This document shows, in pieces, positions 43,501 through 52,829 of a stretch of 64,000 nucleotides of DNA. The notes beneath the pieces are model-generated. The model saw only the letters and a program-made list of their open reading frames with translations. It was not told the origin of the DNA and made no database searches. The first letter of the stretch is position 1. Every line of letters begins with the position of its first letter. A program made the translations under genes and the position numbers. Origin of the DNA: Onthophagus taurus. Taxonomy: Eukaryota; Arthropoda; Insecta; Coleoptera; Scarabaeidae. The DNA lies in the NCBI RefSeq assembly GCF_036711975.1, contig NC_091973.1, forward strand, positions 19,282,001 through 19,346,000, given 5' to 3'.

Positions 43501-44588
43501 ACACTAATGGGGAATGTAATCCCTTGTAAATTAAGCACTTGGCTATAATGAGGGTAGCTCGAAGTCCGGTCTTGACTATATTTAGCGGGATGAAGAGCCG
43601 CCGTCAAACACCACGCTAGACATGCATCATCTTCATAGTTTTTAATATTGATGCACGCCTTTTTCTTAACGATTTCATGAGGTAAATGAATATATGATGA
43701 CCCGGGAATAGGTTCAAATTTGTTGAGGTTTAACAGGAGGTAAGATATTGAGTGGAAAGCCCACCCAGACCCACGCTCCTGAAACTCCTCGCTTTGAGTT
43801 AAAATATCGCGAGTCATCTCATCATAAACCTCATTCAACATAGTAGATGAAGTGACAATTTTAAATTTGGTATTAAAATTTTTCTCTGACGTTATGATTT
43901 CCTCATTACCATCATCATCAAACCCGGACTTAATAAAATTAGCTAATAACTCAATCTGAGCTTTTATCGAACCATTCTCATTGAGATGTTGTTCAATCAG
44001 TTTATTAACTGTTTCACAACATTTCAATAGATATGACGGTATATCATCGTCAGATTGAGCTCCACTAATTTTATAGGAAACTACCCTATTTTTATAGCAT
44101 GACATCATTTTTGCAACATTCTTATCGATTAATTCGGCATGCTGTGTTTGAAGATGAGTTTCAAGAGACGTAAGTGACGGTAAAAACTCACCGCAAACCT
44201 CGCATGCCTTACCTTTGTTCTTGGTAATTGAATGTGGTAGTAGTGTTGAGCCTCGACGGCGTTTAGTGGATGGTGGTGATGATGATGATGATGATGAAGA
44301 ACCTCCCATCTCTAAATGCGATTGAGTTTCAATAGTTGATTGTGGCGGTGGTGCTTGAGTTGATGGTGGCGGTGATGTTTGAGTTGATGGTGGTGGCGGT
44401 GCTTGACGTTTGGATGTAATTGGTAATCCATGAAATAATCTTTGATGTTCATCCAATTTATCTCGCCTCGATAAACATTTTCCACACATCGAACAATCAA
44501 ATTTGGATTGACCATGTTTACTTCGTACATGTCTGTCAAGATTACGTTTTAATGTAAAAGATGCTTGACAACGCTCGCAAATAAACAT
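40596..44588 (-). CDS. Maverick zinc-finger family B DNA polymerase, uninterrupted, 1330 aa
   Basis: Start ATG 44588 (MFICERCQ) is chosen over the upstream in-frame ATG 44732 because it matches the Maverick 2 copy (MFICEFCQ). Two C2H2 fingers (about 4-54), a Pro/Ser linker and a third finger (about 129-150) precede the enzyme. It then has YADFESIL (about 509), an endonuclease VII-like clef DHCHISGRYRGPAHTNCN (about 622), HNFSGYDCH (about 657), YLKTDVLLL (about 816), motif A YWDANNLYGW (about 912), motif B KLMNNSVFGKTMEN (about 1066) and motif C CYMDTDSF (about 1171). All polymerase acids are present. By family knowledge it performs protein-primed replication of the element; the zinc fingers suggest added DNA binding. 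No stop or frameshift is seen, making this the best-preserved Maverick gene here. Confidence 0.95.
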   Translation of the reverse strand: MFICERCQASFTLKRNLDRHVRSKHGQSKFDCSMCGKCLSRRDKLDEHQRLFHGLPITSKRQAPPPPSTQTSPPPSTQAPPPQSTIETQSHLEMGGSSSSSSSSPPSTKRRRGSTLLPHSITKNKGKACEVCGEFLPSLTSLETHLQTQHAELIDKNVAKMMSCYKNRVVSYKISGAQSDDDIPSYLLKCCETVNKLIEQHLNENGSIKAQIELLANFIKSGFDDDGNEEIITSEKNFNTKFKIVTSSTMLNEVYDEMTRDILTQSEEFQERGSGWAFHSISYLLLNLNKFEPIPGSSYIHLPHEIVKKKACINIKNYEDDACLAWCLTAALHPAKYSQDRTSSYPHYSQVLNLQGITFPISVRDIVKVEKLNNLSINVYELVKESKSYSVEGPIYFTKQRRDIHINLLYLYESGKGHFVLIKNLWRLISNQCVNRNGSIHLCDGCLTRFSSAEHLTAHQISDCNHTKTVVPSTNLKSKPNYFGLYTPQNILEFNNYKFTQMVPFVIYADFESILKPIDHCEPHSSKSFTEKIEMHQPYSFAYYIVSTIDSNFNKFETYAGPDAPQVFISKLIDDVKFIYNKYYKSVKPMLPLTVDEQRNFDSAENCFICQNPFTSDQVKVRDHCHISGRYRGPAHTNCNLNFQLQNFIPIFFHNFSGYDCHLFIKEMADADEDGLDVLPNNKEKYISFSKRILVDKAQVEEENTFFKLRFVDSFRFMASSLDSLAGNLDEFDLINIRKFFPHNDQFRLLSKKGIFPYGYMDSLDKLNVTSLPPKNAFFNKLSFEDITDEQYSHAQTVWEKFNCLNLKDYSDLYLKTDVLLLAAVFEKFRQVCFKTYDLDPAHYYTAPGLSWDAMLKFTKIKLELLTDIDQIHFIKKGIRGGISQCSLRSAKANNKYMDDYNLNLPSNFLMYWDANNLYGWAMSQFMPVSNFKWLSENDIQKLDFNNIPDNSDFGYILDVDIEYPAALHDLHNDLPFLAENLIAPINRSESERRLIPNLFDKKNYVIHYRNLKQAVAHGLKVCKINRVLSFRQSAWLKSYIDKNTELRQSAKNAFEKDFFKLMNNSVFGKTMENVDKRVDVRLVTSWDDVHTGKAAGRPRLGARSLIAKLNFKSIKVFTETFSAIQMDRLHVVYDKPVYVGFTVLEHSKLLMYDFYYDFLKPKYGEDVRLCYMDTDSFTVLINSDDIYRDVKLNLNKFDTSNYSPDNRFDIPLQNKAILGKMKDENCGNIMVEFVGLRSKVYANRVADGRITKKSKGVKKAVVKHHISFQNYLDCLNSKSVLFKKQTLFRSFNHSIFTVLQNKLVLSPNDSKRYICDNGINTLAWGSITC

Positions 44589-44732
44589 TTTAGAGTTTGT
44601 AAATTTCGGAAATATCAAAACACTTGGTATAAAAGTTTTAGATAAAATAGGTGAAACTACTACGATGTTATCACAACCGCGAACGAATGGTATTTGCGTT
44701 CCAGTACGTGATGAGCATACTCTAATACTCAA

Positions 44733-45303
44733 ATTACATAAATTAGTATTGCTCGATCAAGGTCAAGTAAAGTCGAAGATTTCGGTATGTGACAGTATAC
44801 TTCAGATGCACTGTCCGACCGTTACCGACTAATGCCGAAACACTCCGATCGGAGTAATCGACAGTTTAACCTGTTAATATTCAAATTACATAAATTATTA
44901 TTGTTACATAAAACGCAAATTAAGCGGTTTTTATTAAATCACTCAGGTTAAGTAAAGTTCAATGCACTGTGGCAATCAGCGCGCAGCTGCAATAACGCTG
45001 ACTAATAGACTTATTGGTACAATAGGTTATTTGCGAACGTCCCCGCACCCCGGAGTAAAGGACCCCCCCCCCCCCCGATACTTTGTTCATGATCCGTTTG
45101 AAGATTTTTTAGTACGATTGCATCCTTTAAAAATACTTTCCATTGCTTTCGAAATATCTTTACCTGATATAGTATTGCTTTTGAACTTTAAGTTCAATTA
45201 AGTTGCACTAATGAAAGGATTATATAATCGGTTTATACAATAAAAAATTTATTTGTTTTATTATGATTTTTATTTTAACTAATTCTATTTTTTAAAAAAT
45301 TTT
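44733..45303. other. Spacer downstream of the PolB promoter side, no intact gene
   Basis: It contains the diverged inverted relative of 39588-39800 at about 45091-45240, and a CCGATCGGAGTAATCG block (44846) that recurs at 39366. A C15 homopolymer lies near 45062-45076. Confidence 0.4.
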
Positions 45304-45428
45304 TCATTTCACATTGTCATCCTCATTTACCACTATTTGAGTACAACAAGCTTGAAAGCCATCATCGTCATCCGGAAACGTGACTACTTTCCTCTTTTTA
45401 GTACTGTCTTGCTCTTCTTCTTGATCAG

Positions 45429-45466
<38 letters not shown>

Positions 45467-45492
45467 ACATCATTCAAATTAATTGCAACCAT
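45304..45492 (-). CDS. Small Asp-rich protein with basic nuclear-signal-like motif, 62 aa
   Basis: ATG 45492 opens MVAINLNDV, followed by a run of 12 Asp from an ATC/GAT microsatellite, an acidic EEEQDS stretch, KKRKV (nuclear-signal-like), a second acidic cluster, and an end in DDNVK. It lies downstream of the spliced gene 45612-45931, separated by a CAC/CAT microsatellite. It may be the displaced C-terminal part of that gene, since repeat-length change or a stop could have separated the frames. The family is unknown. Confidence 0.35.
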
Positions 45493-45507
45493 TCCTTTTT
45501 GTGATGT

Positions 45508-45538
<31 letters not shown>

Positions 45539-45611
45539 TGTCTCTTGAGATTTTTTCGATGACTTTCAATTTGGGGGATTGCTCATCCCCATCAACACTT
45601 AAATCAAAAAC

Positions 45612-45931
45612 TTATTTATGCATCACCGATGCCAACATCTGTACTTCCGTTTCATTTTCAACTCCCAGCCTCATATATTGCACTGGGAGGTTTCCGAACT
45701 TCCTCTTCAGCGTCTCATTTTTGGGTGTATACATTAGTGCGATGATCACGCAATTCCCCCTTGTTGCAACGCTTTTTAAACCATACCTAATTCAGTATTA
45801 TTAATAAAGGAAAAAAAAGAAAAAGAAACTTACCGGGAGAACAGGTGTTTGCACACTACATGTAATGTTTTTATTGGCACATTCATTATGTCAGTACTGC
45901 TAACCAGCAAAGTGCATGGTGGTGTAGACAT
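45612..45931 (-). CDS. Two-exon small gene of Maverick 3, about 90 aa (join 45834-45931, 45612-45786)
   Basis: ATG 45931 opens MSTPPCTLLVSSTD. The exon ends at 45834 with TCTCCCG|GTAAGTTTC, and a 47-bp intron with a long pyrimidine tract ends TGAATTAG at 45787. Exon 2 continues in frame (YGLKSVATRGN...VIIALMYTP, then KRKFGNLPVQYMRLG) to TAA 45612-45614. After that stop the same frame stays open for about 45 codons with acidic then poly-His coding, which hints that the stop is recent. I do not recognise the product. The splice signals and frame fit support the model. Confidence 0.45.
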
Positions 45932-46489
45932 TTTTTCTTTTGTTATAAAATTGAACTGTTGAAGGCTAAGTGCAGGTATGCTAATCGAACCGATTGAGAG
46001 ACATTTATACGTTGAATAATTTGCTAATTAAGCATAAATGTATATATTAGAGAATTGTCAATTTATGATTTTAAAAAATGCTGATTATCATGGTTTAATA
46101 ATAAAATTCAAATCCATTTCGAATGGTTAAGATGTAATTGTCATGGATTAAATTGGAATCGTGATCCGGATAACGAACACAACTTTCGGCTTATCGAAGC
46201 TTATGAAATAAAATAATTATGTTATTAAACTTTTAATTTTTTTACTTTTAAATTTCTATTTATCTGTATTTATCGGTTGACGCAAAACGCTAATTAGGAA
46301 TATTTCAAAAATAATACAATTTACCAATTAACCCAATTTAAATAATATATTTAAACATTTTAAAATAAAAACTACAATGAAAATAATACAAATTATAAAA
46401 TTGTTTTAATACCTTTTCATTAAAGGATTTATCCCACCTGCAAAATTCATGAAGTCATTCCATTAAGTAATAATAATTTATTTCAGATA
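45932..46489. other. AT-rich spacer, no gene seen
   Basis: Sequence upstream of the spliced gene and before the right TIR. It could hold its promoter, but no TATA motif stands out. Confidence 0.3.
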
Positions 46490-47711
46490 AATTGCGCAAA
46501 CAAAATTCTCAAATTAAATTTGCATTAAAATGCATTAAAACAATTTTATAATTTGTATTATTTTTTTTACTTCCTTAATATTAATTATACAATAGCATTT
46601 CATTTAGGTCAATTATTCCATTGCTCAGCATTATTGCAGCCGCTAGGTAATTTGACACTTCCGTCGGCGAGGTGTATTGCACCTTGACGATGCGCCGCGT
46701 CGTAATTTTACACCACTTCCGCCCGGCGAGGAAAGCATTGTATCGCGTAACTCATAATCAGTTTTACTTTAGAAACCGAACGCGTTAAACGTAAACCGCG
46801 CGCAATGTCTCTGTGTTTTTTTTTTACGATCTTTGTGAGTTTAAACCAAAGAAAAAATTTATTCGAAGTTGAGTTGGATAAATTTACCCTATCTATTGTT
46901 CATGGAAAAAACGTCTTACGAGCTGCGCATGGCCTTCCGTTGTGGTGGAATTAGAAGCGAGGGGGTTTGCTTCTCAACGTTTTTCTTTTACTTACCCGGC
47001 TCGCTAAGGATATTACCGATCAAGAAGGTTACAAGATCAATCTATCTAATAATAATAATAAAGGATATTGGTAAACCGAAGCCAGCTCATATAATTGAAT
47101 TTGTAAAAAAAGTACCATAACATTAAGGTTTTTATTATTTTTTAACTATTTATTATGTAATGTTTATTATTATAAAAAAAAAATGTTTATTAATACTTTT
47201 ATTGGGTTGATTGGGGGGGGGGGGAAATTAAATTGTGTTATTATTATTTTTCCGGAATATTCCCAAGTTCCTGCCTACCGATGACCCTGATCTGTTCATC
47301 TGTATATAAATTTCTTAAACCATAATTGTATCATAAAATTTGTTTTAAAAATTAAATAATAAATGTATTAACATATAATTGTTGTTTATATTTTTCTATC
47401 AACCAAATTTTTTTCCATGATTTTAAATTTTCGCACGCCATCTATCCCCCATCAGGTAAATATAAATTTTAAAAATATAACAACACCATCTATCGTCCAT
47501 CAGGTAAATTTAAATTTTAAAAATATAACAGTGCCATCTATCACCCATCAGGTAAACAACTCCCTTTTTAGTTTCTCTACACACCACCAGATGGCGCCAC
47601 ATGAATTTTGAATTTCAAATTTCCCACCAAATTCCCCGCGCTGTGACGTCACTTCCTGCGCATGCGCAGGGGGCGCAACTTCCGCTCCAGAACTCTCATT
47701 ATTATACTACT
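46490..47711. repeat. Maverick 3 right terminal inverted repeat (~1.2 kb)
   Basis: Inverted partner of 35994-37440. Its segment 46900-47060 (read on the minus strand) runs through TTGATCGGTAATATCCTTAG and CGAGCC without interruption. That is the same sequence that Maverick 2 split at 21548/35570, so it serves as an empty-site reference. A C-terminal piece of the small TIR gene lies at 47060-47117. Confidence 0.85.
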
Positions 47712-48745
47712 CATTGCGAAGAATTTACGTGCCAGATAAATTTAGAAAAATCATTTTCCAGAAATTTCACAATATTTCACATTTCGAAATACGTGCAACG
47801 GTTCATAACCTTAAATCCCGTTTCTTTTGGCCACATATGTCAAAAAATATTCAGTGGTGGACAAAGACATGTTTACCATGCCAACGAGCCAAAGTGAACA
47901 AATATACAAAATCACGTATCCAAAAAATCCCTATACCAAGTGGCAGATTTGATCACGTTCATATCGACTTAGTTGGCCCTCTTACACCTTCTAAAGGCTA
48001 TACGTACTTACTCACTGCAATTGACCGCTTCACTCGCTGGCCAGAAGCTTTTCCGCTCAAAGATATCGCCGCTTCAACGATAGCCGATACTCTCTTTTGA
48101 AATTATTTCTCTAGGTTCGGAATACCTCACACCATCACTCGCCAGATTCACACATCCTCTTTCCATCCGCAAAGTAATGGCATTTTGGAGAGATTCCATC
48201 GAACTCTCAAAACAGCCTTAATTGCCAGAGGTAGCAAGAGCAACTGGTATGACGATCTTCCCGTCGTTCTTTTAGGCCTCAGATCTTCCCTTTAGGAAGA
48301 CCTTGGCTGTTCCTCTGCCGAACTTGTTTACGGCCAACCTCTCCGACTACCTGCTGAATTCTTCATAAAATCACAACATTCGTTATAGACGAAACCCATT
48401 TTGCAGAATTTGCGTGAAACATTTTCAAACCTACAACCAATCGAAACGTCATTTCATTCACGAGACAAACCTTTTCTTCATAAAGATCTTTTTAAATCTG
48501 ATTACGTTTTTATCAAAATTGAAGGCATGCAACCTTCACATACCCCTCGTTACGAAGGCCCTTTTAAAATTCTTAAAAGGCTTCGAACGACATTCATAAT
48601 TTCAAAAAATAATAAGGACTTACCTATAAATATAAATCGTTTAAAACCCGCATTTTTACTTAATGACAAGTCAAATAACTGCCATAGTAACGACGCATTG
48701 TCTACCAAAAAACAATTCAAAGTTCACTTTAATTTTTCTTGTTAA
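47712..48745 (+). pseudogene. Gypsy pol remnant: integrase with internal deletion
   Basis: The frame starts inside the integrase zinc domain (HNISHFEIRATVHNLKSRFFW ... CLPCQRAK). It then has the first catalytic Asp in HIDLVGPL, RFTRWPEAFPL, and a stop after DTLF. The second Asp region is deleted: GIPHTIT joins directly to HTSSFHPQSNGILERFHR, which carries the Glu. Further stops occur near 48295 and 48385. The C-terminal part (YEGPFKILKRL, INRLKPAF) ends at 48745. Its upstream part is cut exactly at the Maverick 3 right terminus (47711). Confidence 0.85.
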
Positions 48746-48815
48746 CTTATCTTTTATTTTCGTACTTTTAATATTGCTTTTTTACATTTGGTTTTCTTGT
48801 GGAAGGGGGAGTAAC

Positions 48816-49314
48816 TGTAGCGTACACAGCCTACCTTCACATAGAAATTATAACTTTTATCAAATTACCTTATTAACATAAATTACCTATGTTACCATTT
48901 TTGTTGATTTCGATGTAAATATTATTCGATTATAAGCAATCAACCAGACAACACGTCTGTCTTTGCGTTTTAATTTTTAAAAAGAGTTAATGTTCACGCA
49001 TCACATTATTAGTTTCTCATTATTGTTTATTTTCGTTATTATTTGGTTTTGGTTCGTTGCATTGCTTGAGGGTGGGGGCGAACCAGTTCTTGTTTTTTTT
49101 GAGAAGTTGGTCTCAATTTTTGGAGACATTGTGATTTAATTTTCGGTCCATACCATACCCACGAATAAGATTTAAATTACCGTGTGTCGTTAAGATAAGT
49201 GAGAACTGTGTATTAAAACCGATCGAAGGGGAGAGTGAAAACAAATTGTGCGACTTGAAGAAAGGCTGTCCCGATTAACCGAAGTCTAGCTAGTGAAGAA
49301 AAGAACATTTAACA
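48816..49314 (+). repeat. 3' LTR of the Gypsy remnant (candidate, ~0.5 kb)
   Basis: The purine tract GGAAGGGGGAG at 48801-48811 is followed by TGTAGCGTACACAGCC. A possible 3' border is ...CATTTAACA at 49314. No second copy exists in the window to confirm the borders. Confidence 0.4.
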
Positions 49315-49429
49315 GCGTGGTTAATCAATGGTCGGTAAGTGAAACAGCCCTGTCCTCTAAAAAATCGTATTGAATGTTGCTGCACATAACAGTTAAAATT
49401 ATTTAATTACTTCAACTCTTTAGAAGGCA

Positions 49430-50324
49430 TTGAACACCATTCGAATGGTAGTGGGTATTCGGTGGGGAGCGGACTCGTCTGTGTTGTTGAGGCTTCATCA
49501 CGCTCTCCTGCTGCCGACCCTCGATTACGGGGCGGTAGCGTACGCGTCGGCGAGAGAATCACTGCTCAAAAAACTCGATCCGATCCACAACCTGGGACTG
49601 AGGTACGCCATCGGGGCCTTTCCCACAACCCCTACAAGCAGTCTATACTGCAAGTGTGGCGTACCGTCCCTGTGGAAAAGGAGGAAGAAGGCGCTATTGT
49701 CGTACGCCTCGAAAGTGACCGCGCGACCGCACCATCCGGTTCGCGGATGTATCTTCGAGGTGGGGCTGTGGTACGACCTTAGACCGACCATTACCCGACC
49801 GTGTGCAGTGCGTTCGGCCGACTTGCAGCGCGAGATGGCTGTTACATTGCCCGCGATAGGATCTATAGAAGCCGGGGGCCCCGAACCCTGGATCGAAGAC
49901 GCGGGGAACGTCCCGACGGTCGATACCGAAACGCCCGCTCCTGAATTGATAACTGTTCTGAACCACTTAAAACAGCGAATGACGGCGAGGTAGCAACAGG
50001 AGCTTTCGCGGGGTGAAGCCTGAGGTGGAGGGCTGGAGATTCCCCGTCTCTCTGTCTCGGGAGGACCAGGTTCTATACCACCGGCTCTGTCTGGGACATT
50101 CGGCCCTAACCTCCTCTCACCTTCTAAAGGGAGAGGAGCAACCTCGATGCGACCAGTGTGACGAGTCTCTGACCGTCACACATATTATCCTGAATTGTCG
50201 TCGCTATACAAGTCTCGGAGACCGCGTTAACATCAATTTCGAGGCCCCATTCAACTTATCTGCGCAAATTATTAAAAAAGTCCTATCGTTTGTTAAAGAG
50301 GCAGATTTACGTAATAAAATATAA
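49430..50324 (+). pseudogene. 5'-truncated Jockey/I-like LINE, C-terminus of ORF2
   Basis: The first frame (49430-49993) holds the post-RT region LLRLHHALLLPTLDYGAVAY, then LDPIHNLGLRYAIGAF and YASKV. After a stop the second frame (50013-50324) holds the terminal zinc-knuckle-like motif CDQCDESLTVTHIILNC in a segment typical of Jockey/I-clade ORF2 C-termini. RT itself is missing, as expected from 5' truncation. The segment is noticeably GC-richer than its neighbours. The 3' UTR and tail follow directly. Confidence 0.85.
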
Positions 50325-50339
50325 CTTAATTTAATTTAT

Positions 50340-50757
50340 TGAGTATTTATTTACCTATTTGTGAGTCCGTCCGTTTACACCTTTTATCTATTTATTTATT
50401 TACTATTTATTCATTATAGAGTATCTATTTACTTACATATTTGTCCGTCTATTTACATTTTATATATATTTATTATAGAGTTTTTATTTTTACCTACCTG
50501 TTTGTCCGTCCATTTACAGTTGTTGCTTATTTATTTATTACAGAGTTTTATTTTCACTTACCTGTTTGTCCGTCCTTTTACACTTGTTGCTAATTTATTA
50601 TAATTTTATTTTACTTACCTGTTTGTCCGTCCTTTTACACTTTTGTTCATGTACACAGTTACATTTAGGAAAGAGTCACGTCTACTAAACACTATGATGG
50701 CCTTAATGACCTTAGATGTCGATGGGCCTAAAAAAAATAAATAAATAAATAAATAAA
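50340..50757 (+). repeat. LINE 3' UTR with ~65-bp tandem units and (TAAA)n tail
   Basis: TTACCTGTTTGTCCGTCC(T/A)TTTACA-type units repeat about five times (50345-50645). They are followed by a unique segment and an A-rich AATAAATAAATAAATAAATA tail ending near 50757, marking the LINE 3' end. Confidence 0.75.
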
Positions 50758-51269
50758 GGTCTTTATTTCTCTTTCATTACAAAACACAAATACAGTTACA
50801 TAATCAACGAAGGGCGAGGTTCAGCCAGAAGACTGATCTTCTACCTAACCCTTCAAACGTAAAAGAAAATATACTAAAAATATCGAAAATGAATATAAAA
50901 TAAAAGGACAGCAAAAAAAAATTAAGTTATTAGATTGGTCGAGACCCAAAAAAATAGAAAAATAAAAGAAAAAAATGTTTAATATGTAGATTTACCCAGA
51001 AAAAGCAAAGCGAATTTCCATTTCATTTTATTACTTTATTCTCCCCCGCAGAGGTAGACAATCATATAGAATGGGATTTTTGGTGAAAAAAAATATTTAA
51101 GTACAAAACCCTTATAAAAAGGGGGTATTAGGAAATAAATAAAGTAATTAAAGAGAAATAAATGATTAAACTTACATTAAAAAATTTGAAATTCGAATAA
51201 ATCTTTAAGATCGTATTAAAGATGTGTTGGTGAGATGAGATGAGGCGAGACTGAAGAGATCAAGTTAGA
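50758..51269. other. No gene; possible 3' end of an inverted LINE
   Basis: GTCTTTATTTCTCTTTCATTAC at the start reads, inverted, like an A-rich retroposon end. Nothing further can be supported. Confidence 0.25.
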
Positions 51270-52829
51270 ATTATTGTTAAACTGTATAAGAGAGAGAGAG
51301 AAAATTGAAAAAAGGAGAGAGAGAGGGGGGGAGAGAAAATATAATCGGTCTATGAAATTTTAATTTAAAAAACGGGGAAAATAAAATATTTGAAGAATCA
51401 GATTTTAGGTACTTGAAAATAGGTTTATATAAGTTTTGAATTTGGTCATTAAGCAAAGTAAAGTTATTATTGTTATTCTGTCTATGGATTTCCAACAATT
51501 CCAATAGATCAAGTCTATAGCCCTTTTGGCATTTATGAATAAGTGAAATATTATTAAAATTAATGTTATGTCCTGTTTCAGCTCTATGTTTGTAAATATT
51601 TTATTGAATTTTAGTTTTATGTTCATTAATTCTATTTTCCAGTCTACGGCCAGTTTGATCCACATAAATACCGTTACAATCAGAGCATCCGATTGAATAC
51701 ACTCCACATTCCTTGAGAACGTCAAATTGTTTGCAATAATAATAAAATAATTAGATACAAGTTTAAGTAAAGAATTATTGTTAGAAAAAGCTAAGGTTAT
51801 AGTAAATTTTTTAAAAATATGTTAAACTCCATGGTAATGTGATTAAAAGAAATAGGTTTATAAATAGAATTATTATGAGTTTTAGTGAATAAGGAATCTT
51901 TCTGTTGTTGTATTCTATTATGTAGTTTATTGATGTCATTAGAAGGAAAACCAAAGTGAGAAGCTATGTTATGGATGTAGTTAAATTCTTTTATTCTGTT
52001 ACTCTCAGATAGAGGGTAGTCAAGAGCTGTATTTATTAAAAATCTGAAATTAGCTAATTTGCGTGACATTGGGTGAGAAGAGTCGTAGGGAATTGTAGTT
52101 GGAATAACTGTTGGCTTCCTAAAAATGTCATATGTAATAGATTCGGAGTTATCTCTGCTAACTGCAAGACCAAGAAAATTAAGAGTTTAAAATAAGAAAT
52201 AAGTTATTTAAGTAATTGTGAAAATGGTTTAACTCGGAAATACTCCCCTCCCAAACACAAAAGACGTCATCAACATATTTAATCCATTTATAAATATGGT
52301 TTTTGAAAGAATTATTGTTGTTAATTATATAGTTATTTTCAACATGATGTAGGAAGATGTCTGAAAGAAGACCGGATAAGGGCATGCCCATAGAAAGCCC
52401 TTCACTTATATGGTAAAATTCATTATTAAAAGAACAATAGTTTTGAGAAACGACATGTAATTTATTTAAATGTTCTGTAGTATTATTATTATTAAAAAAA
52501 ATTTTAAAAATGTCAGAAACGAGGTTCAAAGTGAAATCTATTGGAACATTGGAATACAAATTTGTTACGTCGAAGGATATTAAAATTTTATTGTTGTAAT
52601 TTAAATTTTGAGTTTGTTCAATGAATTTAATAGAATTATTAATCGAAAATTGAGGTTTGAAAGCTATAGTTTTGAAAATCTTTAATAAAAAACATGAAAT
52701 TTTTTCTGTAGGTGAGTTATTAAATGAAGTGATGGGTCGAATGGGCATGTTTTCCTTTTTTTTTGAAAGCGAGTACAACCTAGGTATCGTAGTAATGATA
52801 AGGTTTCTTCCAGCTTCATCGTGTTTCAA
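51270..52829 (-). pseudogene. Penelope-like element: reverse transcriptase plus GIY-YIG endonuclease, decayed
   Basis: On the minus strand, 52829-52180 carries RPITSFNNSP, ISFDVTNLYSNVPIDF, GLSMGMPLSGLLSD and KYVDDVFCVW, the RT core with its YVDD. After a frame break the frame continues (GLAVSRDN, RKLANFRFLI). From about 51720 the C-terminal GIY-YIG nuclease follows: GVYSIGCSDCNGIYVDQTGRRLENRINEHK. A stop lies shortly after, then KHRAETGH and the end near 51440. The N-terminus is missing and several frames are broken. It differs clearly from the Penelope at 57117. Confidence 0.85.

Larger units (their letters stand above)
35994..47711 (-). mobile_element. Maverick/Polinton 3 (11.7 kb), both termini visible
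   Basis: AGTAGTATAATAATGAGAGT at 35994 is matched by its reverse complement ending at 47711. Flanks are AATTGA (left) and CATTGC (right), which share only ATTG, so a clean target duplication is not present. Genes: decayed small TIR gene, multi-exon gene (37669-38812), PolB (40596-44588) and a small spliced gene (45612-45931), all on the minus strand. Neither an integrase nor capsid genes are seen, so it is non-autonomous or reduced. Confidence 0.85.

Noticed and set aside
44589-44732. N-terminal extension of the intact PolB from ATG 44732
   Set aside because: The Maverick 2 copy starts at the equivalent of MFICE, and the extra 48 residues have no counterpart there.
45421-45540. Functional His- or Asp-rich metal-binding domain
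   Set aside because: The runs come from ATC/CAC microsatellites in different frames, so the residues alone are not evidence of function.
51405-51725. Separate 106-aa minus-strand gene
   Set aside because: It is an out-of-frame reading of the GIY-YIG region of the decayed Penelope.
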